From: Delftia acidovorans
Lineage (GTDB): Bacteria > Pseudomonadota > Gammaproteobacteria > Burkholderiales > Burkholderiaceae_C
Assembly: GCA_031286585.1 (NCBI GenBank)
Contig: JAITUC010000051.1
Location: 1 to 64,000 of the forward strand
Length of the DNA stretch: 64,000 nucleotides
Reading direction: 5' to 3'
Shown here: positions 1 through 9,430 of the stretch, piece after piece
How the letters are laid out: every line of letters begins with the position of its first letter
Position numbering within the stretch: position 1 is the first letter of the stretch
Translations under genes and position numbers: made by a program
The notes under the pieces: model-generated
Told to the model about the DNA's origin: nothing
The model's database searches: none
The model's input: only the letters and a program-made list of their open reading frames with translations

Positions 1-840
1 GAGCGCGCGGGCTGCACCGTGGTGCCCATGTCGGGCGGGCAGACCGAAAAGCAGGTGCAGCTGATTGCGGATTTCAAGCCCGACATCATCATGGTCACGC
101 CCAGCTACATGCAGGTGATTGTGGAGGAGATGCAGCGCCAGGGGATGGACCCGCGCGAGAGTTCGCTCAGGATCGGCATCTTCGGCGCCGAGCCCTGGAC
201 CGAGGCCATGCGCCGCGAGATCGAGGGCAAGGCGGAGCTGGATGCCGTGGACATCTACGGCCTGTCCGAAGTCATGGGCCCGGGCGTGGCCAGCGAATGC
301 GTGGAGAGCAAGGACGGGCCGGTGATCTGGGAGGACCATTTCTACCCGGAGATCATCGACCCCGACACGGGCGAGGTGCTGCCGGACGGAAGCGAGGGCG
401 AGCTGGTCTTCACGTCGCTGTCCAAGGAGGCCATGCCCATTGTTCGCTACCGCACGCGGGACCTGACGCGGCTGCTGGCGCCGACTTCGCGCAGCTTCCG
501 GCGCATGGGCAAGATCGTGGGTCGCAGCGACGACATGCTCATCATCCGCGGCGTGAACCTGTTTCCCACGCAGATTGAGGAGATCGTGCTGCAGAACGCC
601 CAGCTGTCGGGCCAGTACCAGTTGGTGGTCACGCGCGACGGCAATCTGGACCGGCTGGCCGTGCGCTGCGAGATGCAGCCGGGCACGCAGGGCGACACCG
701 AGGCGCTGGCACTGTGGGTGCAGCAGCGCATCAAGACCCTGGTCGGCGTGAGCGCCGAGGTCGAGGTGCTGCGGCCCGACTCCATAGAGCGCACCCTGGT
801 GGGCAAGGCCCGCCGCGTGATCGACCACCGTAGCCGCTGA
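1..840 (+). CDS. paaK: Phenylacetate-CoA ligase PaaK, C-terminal part (5' end outside window)
   Basis: The frame is open from base 1, so the N-terminal third of this roughly 430-residue family is missing; 279 residues remain. The enzyme activates phenylacetate to phenylacetyl-CoA with ATP and CoA in the cytoplasm, the entry step of aerobic phenylacetate breakdown. Visible family signatures are MSGGQTEKQ, the adenylate-forming motif DIYGLSEVMGPG, RYRTRDLT and the C-terminal lid motif GRSDDMLIIRGVNLFP. A TetR-family gene follows after 17 bases and a Liv-type ABC operon after that, which fits a phenylacetate uptake and degradation locus. The remaining paa genes would lie upstream of the window; this is inferred. 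Confidence 0.93.
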   Translation, partial: ERAGCTVVPMSGGQTEKQVQLIADFKPDIIMVTPSYMQVIVEEMQRQGMDPRESSLRIGIFGAEPWTEAMRREIEGKAELDAVDIYGLSEVMGPGVASECVESKDGPVIWEDHFYPEIIDPDTGEVLPDGSEGELVFTSLSKEAMPIVRYRTRDLTRLLAPTSRSFRRMGKIVGRSDDMLIIRGVNLFPTQIEEIVLQNAQLSGQYQLVVTRDGNLDRLAVRCEMQPGTQGDTEALALWVQQRIKTLVGVSAEVEVLRPDSIERTLVGKARRVIDHRSR

Positions 841-857
841 GCGCGCACAGGAGTCCC

Positions 858-1517
858 ATGGCCCGAGGCCGATCTTCCGGATACGACGACCAGCGCGAAC
901 TGATTCTGGGCCATGCCGCCGCACTGTTCGCGCGCAGCGGCTACCCCGGCACTTCGATGAACGAGGTGGCCCAGGCCTGCGGCCTGTCCAAGCCCACCAT
1001 CTACCACTACTTCCGCGACAAGTACGCGCTGCTGGTGGACATCACCGATGGCCACATGACGCGGCTGCAGTCGCTGGTGGACGAGGTGCAGTCCATGGGC
1101 CTGCCGCCCGAGCCGCGGCTGCGCATGCTGATCGAGCGCTTCGTGCAGGAATACGCCCATGCCCGCCATGCCCACCGCGTGCTGACCGAGGACGTGCGCT
1201 TCCTGCAGGACGACGACCGCCAGCGCGTGCTGGGCAAGGAGCGCGCCGTGGTCGAGACCTTTGCCCAGGCGGTGGCCCAGCTGCGGCCGGACGCCGATGG
1301 CGCGGGCCTGTCCAAGGCGCTGGCCATGCTGCTGTTCGGGATGATGAACTGGATGTTCACCTGGCTGCGGCCCGACGGCTCGCTGGACCACGAGGCCATG
1401 GCCCCCGTGGTGGCCGACCTGTTCCTCGGAGGCCTGCCGGCCGTGCAGACCCCAGGCAAACCCGGGCATCAAACCGCTGGCAAAAAAATAGTTACCACGG
1501 TAAATTGTGGCGCCTGA
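858..1517 (+). CDS. TetR-family transcriptional regulator (PaaR-like by context)
   Basis: A 219-residue protein with the N-terminal TetR helix-turn-helix around residues 30-57 (TSMNEVAQACGLSKPTIYHY) and a helical ligand-binding domain behind it. The start has an upstream AGGAG (GGAG at about 850-853). It is co-directional with paaK and 35 bases before the ABC transporter genes. The likely role is a repressor released by an acyl-CoA of the pathway such as phenylacetyl-CoA, but the ligand is inferred from neighbours only. The last residues run into the leader of the next gene, so a promoter for the transporter would overlap this coding end. A TTACC/GGTAA inverted repeat at 1492-1503 lies there. 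Confidence 0.85.
   Translation: MARGRSSGYDDQRELILGHAAALFARSGYPGTSMNEVAQACGLSKPTIYHYFRDKYALLVDITDGHMTRLQSLVDEVQSMGLPPEPRLRMLIERFVQEYAHARHAHRVLTEDVRFLQDDDRQRVLGKERAVVETFAQAVAQLRPDADGAGLSKALAMLLFGMMNWMFTWLRPDGSLDHEAMAPVVADLFLGGLPAVQTPGKPGHQTAGKKIVTTVNCGA
1492..1503. promoter_or_regulatory. Small inverted repeat before the ABC operon, candidate operator
   Basis: TTACCACGGTAA has perfect 5-base arms (TTACC/GGTAA) around a 2-base centre. It lies in the 3' end of the TetR gene, 50 bases before the start of the solute-binding protein gene. It could be the operator of the TetR regulator. It is short, so chance is a real alternative. Confidence 0.28.
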
Positions 1518-1552
1518 AGGTGCCACGCCCCATCCAACACAAGGAGACAGAC

Positions 1553-2704
1553 ATGAAGCGTTTGACGAAACTGGGCCTGCTGGCCGCGACCCTGGCCACG
1601 GTCTGGGGCTCGGCCCTGGCCGACATCAATGTGGGCGTGGTGGTCTCGGCCACCGGACCGGCCGCCTCCCTGGGCATTCCCGAAAAGAACACCGTGGCGC
1701 TGATGCCGCGCACGGTGGCGGGCCAGAAGGTCAACTACATCATCCTGGACGACGCCTCCGACACCACGGCGGCCGTGGCCAACACGCGCAAGCTGATCAG
1801 CGAGAGCAAGGTCGATGTCATCCTGGGCTCCAGCATCACGCCCAACTCCCTGGCCATGGTGGACGTGGTCTCCGAGGCCAAGACGCCCATGATCACGCTG
1901 GCCGCCTCGGCCAAGATCGTCGAGCCCGTGGATGCCAAGAAGTTCTGGGTCTTCAAGACGCCCCAGCACGACGCCATGATGGCCGCCGCCATCGGCGAGC
2001 ACATGGCCAAGGCCGGCATCAAGACCGTGGGCTACATCGGCTTCAACGACGCCTACGGCGAAAGCTGGCTGCAGGAGTTCCGCAAGGTGGCCGAGGCCAA
2101 GGGCATCAAGCTCGCCGCCACCGAGGCCTATTCGCGCAGCGATACCTCGGTCACGGGCCAGACGCTCAAGCTCATGGCGGCCAAGCCCGATGCGGTGCTG
2201 ATCGCAGGCTCGGGCACGCCGGCCGCTCTGCCGCAGAAATCGCTCAAGGAGCGCGGCTACCAAGGCAAGATCTACCAGACCCACGGCGTGGCCAATGCCG
2301 ACTTCCTGCGCGTGGGCGGCAAGGATGTGGAAGGCACGCTGCTGCCCGCCGGCCCCGTGCTGGTGGCCCACCAGCTGCCCGACGCCAACCCGGTCAAGAA
2401 GTCTGCCGTCTCCTATGTGGAGGCCTACGAGGCCGCCAACGGCAAGGGCACGGCATCGACCTTTGGCGCGCATTCCTGGGATGCGGGCCGCGTGCTCGAA
2501 GCAGCGATTCCCGCCGCGCTCAAGAAGGCCCAGCCCGGCACGGCCGAGTTCCGCGCCGCCCTGCGCGATGCGCTGGAGCAGACCAAGGACGTGGCCGGCG
2601 CCCACGGCATCTTCAACATGACGCCCACCGACCACCTGGGCCTGGACCAGCGCGCGGCCGTCATGGTCAAGATCGAGAACGGCACCTGGAAGTACCAGCC
2701 CTGA
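1553..2704 (+). CDS. Branched-chain-amino-acid-type ABC transporter, periplasmic binding protein (LivK family)
   Basis: 383 residues, beginning with a signal peptide (MKRLTKLGLLAATLATVWGS, cut likely after ALA before DINVG). The mature part reads as a type I periplasmic binding protein (receptor family ligand-binding fold). The start at 1553 is chosen because a strong AAGGAGACAG lies just upstream and the signal peptide starts there; an in-frame earlier codon at 1505 has no such support. It is the first gene of a binding protein, permease, permease-ATPase, ATPase operon. Family members bind Leu/Ile/Val, but next to paaK homologous systems are thought to take up aromatic acids, so phenylacetate or a related acid is a reasonable guess. 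Confidence 0.9.
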   Translation: MKRLTKLGLLAATLATVWGSALADINVGVVVSATGPAASLGIPEKNTVALMPRTVAGQKVNYIILDDASDTTAAVANTRKLISESKVDVILGSSITPNSLAMVDVVSEAKTPMITLAASAKIVEPVDAKKFWVFKTPQHDAMMAAAIGEHMAKAGIKTVGYIGFNDAYGESWLQEFRKVAEAKGIKLAATEAYSRSDTSVTGQTLKLMAAKPDAVLIAGSGTPAALPQKSLKERGYQGKIYQTHGVANADFLRVGGKDVEGTLLPAGPVLVAHQLPDANPVKKSAVSYVEAYEAANGKGTASTFGAHSWDAGRVLEAAIPAALKKAQPGTAEFRAALRDALEQTKDVAGAHGIFNMTPTDHLGLDQRAAVMVKIENGTWKYQP

Positions 2705-2719
2705 ACCTGCGGGCCTGAG

Positions 2720-2758
2720 GCCGCAGCGGCTGCCGCACCTGGCGGCGGCCGCTGCGGC
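2720..2758 (+). promoter_or_regulatory. Strong hairpin between binding-protein and permease genes
   Basis: GCCGCAGCGGC at 2720-2730 and GCCGCTGCGGC at 2748-2758 form a perfect 11-bp GC-only stem with a 17-base loop. There is no T-run, so this is not a classical terminator. In ABC operons such hairpins after the binding-protein gene protect the upstream mRNA from 3' decay and give more binding protein than permease. That role is inferred from position. Confidence 0.5.
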
Positions 2759-2787
2759 GCTCGGCCGCGCCTGCTCGAAAGTCGATC

Positions 2788-3816
2788 ATGGATCTGCAAA
2801 TCGCCCTGCTGCTGGGGCAGGACGGCATCGTCAACGGCGCCGTCTACGGCCTGATGGCGCTGGCCCTGGTGCTGGTGTTCTCGGTCACCCGCATCATCTT
2901 CATTCCGCAGGGCGAGTTCGTCGCCTTCGGCGCGCTCACCCTGGCCATGATGCAGGCCGGCCGCGTGCCCACCACGCTGTGGCTGCTGCTGGCCCTGGCC
3001 GCCGCCGTGCTGGTGGTGGACCTGCTGCGCTGGCGCGCGGGCAGCCAGGTGAGCTGGCCCGCCACCTTCCTGTGGTGCCTGGCGCTGCCTGCCATTGCCG
3101 TGGCCCTGGCCTGGGGGCTGCGCCCGTCCTCGCTGATGCTGCAGGCACTGGCCACCCTGGTGCTGATCACGCCCATGGGGCCGCTGCTGTACCGCCTGGC
3201 CTACCGGCCGCTGGCCCATGCCTCGGTGCTGATGCTGCTCATCGTCTCGGTGGCCATGCACGGCGTACTGGTCGGCCTGGGGCTGCTGTTCTTCGGTGCC
3301 GAAGGCTCGCGCACCCCCGCGTTTTCCGAGGCGCAGCTGCGCCTGGGCGACATCACGATCTCGGGCCAGTCCCTGGTGGTGGTGGGCGTGACCCTGGTGC
3401 TAGTGGCCCTGCTGTTCGTGTTCTTCGAGCGCTCCATGATCGGCAAGGCGCTGCGCGCCACGGCCATCAACCGCGTGGGCGCACGCCTCATGGGCATTCC
3501 CACGGCCATGGCCGGCGACGTGAGCTTTGCGCTGGCCGCACTGATCGGCGCCATCTCCGGCCTGCTGATCGCGCCGCTGACCACGGTGTACTACGACACC
3601 GGCTTTCTGATCGGCCTCAAGGGCTTCGTGGCCGCCATCGTGGGCGGGCTGGCCAGCTACCCGCTGGCCCTGGCCGGCGCGCTGCTGGTCGGGCTGCTGG
3701 AGGCCTTCTCGTCGTTCTGGGCCAGTGCCTACAAGGAGGTACTGGTGTTCACGCTGATCATCCCGGTGCTGTGGTGGCGATCGCGCAATAGCCACCATGT
3801 GGAGGAAGAAGAATGA
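2788..3816 (+). CDS. livH: Branched-chain-type ABC transporter permease (LivH family)
   Basis: 342 residues, rich in hydrophobic helices along its length, with the typical N-terminus of LivH (NGAVYGLMALALVLVFSVTRIIFIPQGEF) and the conserved cytoplasmic coupling segment near residues 220-240 (FFERSMIGKALRATAINR). It is slightly longer than the usual 290-310 residues, with extra sequence around residues 60-110. It forms one half of the membrane channel with the permease half of the next protein. Its stop overlaps the next start by four bases (ATGA), so the two are translationally coupled. Confidence 0.9.
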   Translation: MDLQIALLLGQDGIVNGAVYGLMALALVLVFSVTRIIFIPQGEFVAFGALTLAMMQAGRVPTTLWLLLALAAAVLVVDLLRWRAGSQVSWPATFLWCLALPAIAVALAWGLRPSSLMLQALATLVLITPMGPLLYRLAYRPLAHASVLMLLIVSVAMHGVLVGLGLLFFGAEGSRTPAFSEAQLRLGDITISGQSLVVVGVTLVLVALLFVFFERSMIGKALRATAINRVGARLMGIPTAMAGDVSFALAALIGAISGLLIAPLTTVYYDTGFLIGLKGFVAAIVGGLASYPLALAGALLVGLLEAFSSFWASAYKEVLVFTLIIPVLWWRSRNSHHVEEEE

Positions 3817-5701
3817 GCGCCCCCGTTTCCTCGCAGGCCGCGGCGCCTGCCAAGGCCGCTTCGGGCGGCATCAGCGCGCGCGTGCTCACGGTGGCCGCCA
3901 TTGCGCTGCTGGCCGCGTCCTGGGGCTTTCTGCCTGATTTCACCGTCGTCATCCTCAGCTACATCGGCCTGTTCGCCATGGTGGCCGCAGGCCTGGTGAT
4001 GCTGACCGGCGTGGGCGGCATGACCTCGTTCGGCCAGGCGGCCTTCGTGGGCATCGGCGCCTATGCCACGGCCTGGGTCTGCACGGCGCCTGCCTCGGTG
4101 GCCGCGCTGGGCGGGCTGGTGGGCGCGGCGGGCCTGCCCTGGGTGGGCCTGGCGCTGGGCCTGCTCATCACTTTCGTCGTGGCCTGGCTGCTGGGCGCGG
4201 TCACGGTCAAGCTGCAGGGCCACTACCTGCCGCTGTGCACCATCGCCTGGGGGCTGAGCCTGTACTACCTGTTCGGCAACATGGAGTTCCTGGGCGGGCA
4301 GACCGGCATCACGGGCATTGCGCCGCTGGTGATCGGCGGCGTCTCGCTGGCCTCGCCGCGCGCCATGGGCGTGGTGATCTGGGCCGTGCTGCTGGTGGCG
4401 CTGTGGCTGCTGCACAACCTGCTGGACTCGCGCGAGGGCCGGGCCATCCGCGCGCTGCGCGGCGGCCGCGTCATGGCCGAGTCCATGGGCATCGACACCG
4501 CGCATTACCGCGTCAAGCTCTTCGTGCTGGCGGCCCTGCTGGCCACGCTGTCGGGCTGGCTCTACGCCCACATGCAGCGCTTCGTGAGCCCGGCACCCTT
4601 CAACCTGAACGTGGGCATCGAGTACCTGTTCATGGCCGTGGTCGGCGGCGCCGGCCACCTGTGGGGCGCGGTGCTGGGCGCCACGCTGATCACCCTGGTC
4701 AAGCAAAAGCTGCAGGACATATTGCCGGCCCTGCTGGGCACCAGCGGCAACTTCGAGGTCATCGTTTTCGGCCTGCTGATGGTGCTGGTGCTGCAGCGCT
4801 TTGCCGAAGGCCTGTGGCCCACGCTGCAGGCGCTGACGGCACGCTGGGTGCGCCGGCCCGTGTCTTCGCTCAAGCTGGCGGACGCCGCGCCGCTGCAAGT
4901 GCGCGCGCTGCCGGCGCCGGGCCAGGTGCTGCTGGCGGCCGAGCATGTGACCAAGCGCTTTGGCGGCCTGGTGGCCAACAACGATGTGGCCATGACGCTC
5001 AAGTCCGGCGAGGTGCATGCGCTGATCGGCCCCAACGGCGCGGGCAAGAGCACCTTCTTCAACATGATCTCGGGCGTGGACTCGCCCACCGAGGGCCAGG
5101 TGCGCTTCATGGACCAGGCCATGAACAATGCGCCCTCGCGCCGCTTTGCCGCCCTGGGCCTGGGTCGCACCTTCCAGCATGTGCGCCTGCTGGGCCAGCG
5201 CAGCGTGCTGGAGAACGTGGCCGTGGGCGCGCACCGGCGTGCGCACAGGGGCTGGCTGGCCTCCATGCTGCGCCTGGACCGGGCCGAGGAGGCCTCGGTG
5301 CTGGCCGAGGCGCGCCGCCAGATCGAGCGCTGCGGCCTGGGCGCCTTCGCCGACGCGCCGGCCGCCTCGCTGGCCCTGGGCCAGCAGCGCATCGTGGAGA
5401 TCGCACGCGCCCTGGCTGGGCAGCCTGCGGCCCTGCTGCTGGACGAGCCGGCCGCCGGCCTGCGCCACCTTGAAAAACAGGCCCTGGCCGACCTGCTGCG
5501 CCAGCTGCGCGCCGAGGGGCTGGGCATTCTCGTCGTCGAGCACGACATGGAGTTCGTCATGAATCTTGCGGACCGCATCACGGTGCTGGAATTCGGCACC
5601 GTGATCGCCGAAGGCACGCCCGCCGAGATCCAGGTCAACCAGCGCGTGCTGGATGCCTACCTAGGCGGTGGTGATGACGACGAGGCAACGGGAGAGACGG
5701 C

Positions 5702-5705
<4 letters not shown>
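3813..5705 (+). CDS. Fused LivM permease and LivG ATPase of the ABC transporter
   Basis: 630 residues that join two subunits. Residues about 25-340 are a LivM-type membrane domain (GVGGMTSFGQAAFVGIGAYA, then EGRAIRALRGGRVMAESMGI as coupling segment). Residues about 375-625 are a LivG-type ATPase with Walker A GPNGAGKST near 406, the signature LALGQQRIVEIARA near 521, Walker B LLLDEPAAGL near 540 and the switch His in VVEHDMEFVM. A linker of about 40 residues joins them. No stop or frameshift signal lies between. The fused form occurs in some Burkholderiales transporters. It overlaps both neighbours by four bases. Confidence 0.92.
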
Positions 5706-6448
<743 letters not shown>

Positions 6449-6542
6449 GCGAGTGGAGTGAGCGCTGTTGTCTGGTGCTGGTGACTGTGGTTGTGACATA
6501 CAGGCATGCTGCCAAGTCATCCAAGTCAATTCACCGCCGGCA

Positions 6543-7472
6543 TCAGCGCTTCATGTCATCAAGATAATCCTGCTTTGCCTTATTGATGCTCTGGGCGACG
6601 CTGTTGCCTGGATAGTCTTTGATGTATCCCGAAATATAAAACAAGTATCTTTCGCGTGCTGTTGGGTCTATGTGGTTCAAGAACTTTTCGTCCCGAAATG
6701 CGGACTGCAGCGCCAGCATTTCCCTGGGATCAGCCATCCTTGTTTGAATAAGATTTTCAAGAGTTTTATGAAAACTCGCTTCGTCAGGAGCATACGCCTT
6801 GAGGGATTTCAGCCAATCCTCATATCTGAAGACATCTGAAAATCCCAGTTCATGGATGCCGCCGCCCAATTCCGGCTTGGCGCCATTTACCATATCGAAA
6901 ATGGCATTCCTCTCGGAAGCGGAGATGCTGTTGGGCAGGTCAAGATTGCTGCCTAGATTGCCCAGCAGTACATCACGGCCATATTTATTTCCTGATTCCA
7001 GAACTTCCTTGGTGATACTTGCAGGAGCATCCACCGAGATTGAAAGCATATGGGCCAATTCGCCGTAGTACTCGTTTGCGGTCAGGGTTTTTTCGTCGAA
7101 GGACTTTTTCAGACGAACGCGAGTGTCAGGAAAGTTTCCCTCCCTGGAGTAGCTGAAAACGGCTTGTTTCTTTTTTTCGAGAAGCTCCTCCATGCTGACC
7201 GAGGCAGTGCCTTGCACCGTTGACGATGGCACCATATTTCCGGTGCGTTCTGTTTGTGAACCGCTCGTACGTGTGCTGCTGATGTGCTCGGATCGATGAT
7301 AAGCGCTGGCCGGAGGCATTGAAGATGGAGCCCTGTGTCCGCTTGCCAGCGAACCCGTCTGTGGATGGATGGGCTCCGATGAGCTGGTATTTCGATAGAC
7401 ATACAAGCCTATTGCCGAGGCCGTGGTGATCAAGACGACCACCAATATGATAATTTTTCTGCTTGAAGACAT
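6543..7472 (-). CDS. Hypothetical membrane-anchored protein of the low-GC islet
   Basis: 309 residues of unrecognised family. The N-terminus is a single membrane segment at about residues 5-25 (SRKIIILVVVLITTASAIGLYVY), followed by a low-complexity Ser/Thr/Pro linker to about residue 85 and a mostly helical, charged domain to the end. This suggests an anchor with a periplasmic or external domain. The start at 7472 is two bases after the stop of the upstream gene and directly before the membrane segment; an in-frame extension to 7565 would overlap that gene by about 90 bases and is less likely. The close coupling says the two proteins work together, for example as enzyme and inhibitor or chaperone, but no function can be assigned. 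Base composition is clearly lower in GC than the flanks, a sign of transfer. Confidence 0.72.
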   Translation of the reverse strand: MSSSRKIIILVVVLITTASAIGLYVYRNTSSSEPIHPQTGSLASGHRAPSSMPPASAYHRSEHISSTRTSGSQTERTGNMVPSSTVQGTASVSMEELLEKKKQAVFSYSREGNFPDTRVRLKKSFDEKTLTANEYYGELAHMLSISVDAPASITKEVLESGNKYGRDVLLGNLGSNLDLPNSISASERNAIFDMVNGAKPELGGGIHELGFSDVFRYEDWLKSLKAYAPDEASFHKTLENLIQTRMADPREMLALQSAFRDEKFLNHIDPTARERYLFYISGYIKDYPGNSVAQSINKAKQDYLDDMKR

Positions 7473-7474
7473 CT

Positions 7475-8563
7475 CTACCAATTTATTTGTTGGAGGTTTG
7501 CATGCACATTTGCCGGAGTAATGATTCTGTTCCAGGCGATTTGATAGCTCATTTGTCGGTTCCAACTATCCACCACGCTTTGATGCGGAGTTGCATAGAT
7601 TTCCTGACCCAGCAAAGGGGTGCCGCCTCGAATGGCAGTACTGGTCCAGGCATCCAGTACAAGGCCATCACAGCGGTAAATCCCTCGCGTCGGTTTTCTT
7701 TCTACCTTCGTCATTTGGCATTGACTCGCGAACGGGCTGCAAAAGCTCTTGGTCCAGTAGCTCAGTCCTTGTCGAGCTGGCGTGAAGTAGGCGCTCAATG
7801 TATAGGAGGCGCCTATTTTGTATTTGACATATGCGGATCTTGCCGCCATTTCCTGGAGCCACGTGGTACGGGTTTGGTTGCCCAATAAATACAACATGCC
7901 ATTGTCATTTTGTCTATGCCAGCAAACCGACTCATCGCAAAAGCTCTGTCTGAAATCTTCTTGCCATACAGGGGAAATTGTTTTCCAGAGGTTGGGCCTG
8001 CTGGAAAACGATGACCAAGGCGTCTCCTTGATGGTGTCATTGGCATCGCCGTACCCGATGGCTTCAAGCACGTTGCGACCATCCCAAATGCCGATATGCC
8101 CCAACGACCCCACTTCCTGACTACCCAAGTCTCTGCCGACTACATCACCAATTACAGTGGGTTTTTCTCTTCCGGGTAAGGCGATAAATTTAATTTTCAC
8201 TGGTGTGTTGTTTAACCTTTCGCTCCGATTGTTGGCATATATTGCGTATACCGCCACATCGCGGACGGTGCCGTCCAGCAGAATAGCGGGAACATTGATG
8301 GGAATATCGAAGCCATGACGTGAGGTGACGCTGTCGCAGGCGTATTGCACGGCAAATTCACGGACGATGGCTGCGTTGCCGCCACCAATATAGTGCCCAT
8401 CAGCATAGATATGGATGCCTACGGGGTCGGCCGATCCCGGTTGGCAGGCCCATCCGATATATCTATTGTATGTGGTGCTAACGTCTAACCACCCTTTGCA
8501 GAATGCTGCTTTTGGGATCGAAAACAATAGCGCAATTGTGAAAATAATATGGAATCTTTTCAT
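7475..8563 (-). CDS. Secreted protein with a GWAC/HGF beta module and probable permuted NlpC/P60-like domain
   Basis: 362 residues with a signal peptide (MKRFHIIFTIALLFSIPKAAFC, cut around residue 20). Residues about 24-130 resemble a beta-sandwich module of surface proteins, with GWACQPG, HGFDIPI and LLDGTVRDVAVYAI. The second part has GDVVGRDLG, then GHIGIWDG with His156, and later YRCDGLVLDAW with Cys298. A GHIGIY-like His motif before a Cys-Asp-Gly motif is the order seen in circularly permuted NlpC/P60 (YiiX/YaeF-like) thiol hydrolases; classical NlpC/P60 has Cys first. A peptidoglycan or lipid amide target is therefore possible but unproved. The start at 8563 has a perfect AGGAGG six bases upstream. 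The gene is AT-richer than the neighbourhood. Confidence 0.72.
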   Translation of the reverse strand: MKRFHIIFTIALLFSIPKAAFCKGWLDVSTTYNRYIGWACQPGSADPVGIHIYADGHYIGGGNAAIVREFAVQYACDSVTSRHGFDIPINVPAILLDGTVRDVAVYAIYANNRSERLNNTPVKIKFIALPGREKPTVIGDVVGRDLGSQEVGSLGHIGIWDGRNVLEAIGYGDANDTIKETPWSSFSSRPNLWKTISPVWQEDFRQSFCDESVCWHRQNDNGMLYLLGNQTRTTWLQEMAARSAYVKYKIGASYTLSAYFTPARQGLSYWTKSFCSPFASQCQMTKVERKPTRGIYRCDGLVLDAWTSTAIRGGTPLLGQEIYATPHQSVVDSWNRQMSYQIAWNRIITPANVHANLQQINW

Positions 8564-9430
8564 CTCGACCCTCCTGTGTTGATGACGCAAGGTAAATTTG
8601 AATTTGATTAATATAATTTTCTTGCGCTTTATGTTTTTGGTTGTGGATTGCTCTGGAATTAATTAAAGAAAGACTGCGATATATAAGCTTCTATGTCTGA
8701 TGAAGCAGGATTTGTTCTGGGACTTTTTGTGGCTGCTGATTTTTTAGTCAAGCACTAAAAATTCCAAGAAAAAGCAGGATTTAAATTGGGGGAAGAACTC
8801 TCATTTTTCTCTGTTGTTTTCTGGGTAAAGCGTATTGGAAATTTTTTGGGGGATGTAGGGAATAGGGCTGAATCTGAAAATGAGGCCGCAGCGCATAAGA
8901 ATCTTCTTATATTTCACAGGGTTTGCTCGGATAAATCTTTGATTGGCTTATGAACGCTGCTTTGGCAAGAGCACAGCCACAGGTAGGCGCGTGCACGCCC
9001 TGGTTGACCGGGTGGTGTGTGAAAAGGGGGCGCCCGTTATCTGATACGGACGGATTTGCGAAGCCTCAGCGAGAAGAAGAATTGTGCAAGTCGTCCATGC
9101 CACGCGCTGGTGATCCGAAGGCTTGGGAATCAGGCGCGGATCTGGTCAAGCCTTCACAGCCACCCTCGCCGATGCTTGCTACGGCCGGGCGGTCCTGCGC
9201 CAGCGAGCTTGGAAAGGCAAAGGTTTGCAAGGCAAGGCCGTCTGGGAGGTGTGGTGGATTTGCTGAACGGGGCTTCGCCACTCAGGAAGCCTTGCCTGGG
9301 GCGAATGGGAATTCCTGCAAGGCGGCATCCGTCCCCTGGATTTGCTGGAAATGCCGATCACCGGCGCAAGGGCCTGCTGAGGTCGGGCACTTTCATGGAG
9401 TCATCGCCGCTCTGGGCGGCGAGGGCTTGA
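8564..9430. other. 867-base stretch without a convincing gene
   Basis: The first part, to about 8950, is strongly AT-rich and holds the promoter region of the minus-strand islet gene; AAGCAGGATTT occurs twice in it, near 8704 and 8776. From about 8950 the composition returns to high GC. A frame open from 8950 to 9444 exists, but its product is rich in Cys, Arg and Trp with no domain, no ribosome binding site and no codon bias like its neighbours. The piece may be decayed DNA at the edge of the islet. Confidence 0.6.

Noticed and set aside
3729..5543. Minus-strand open frame of 604 codons
   Set aside because: Antisense to the LivM-LivG fusion gene, with the Gln/His/Arg-rich composition of GC shadows.
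6468..6839. Plus-strand frame of 123 codons
   Set aside because: It lies opposite the islet's membrane-anchored protein gene, which has a better start and operon context.
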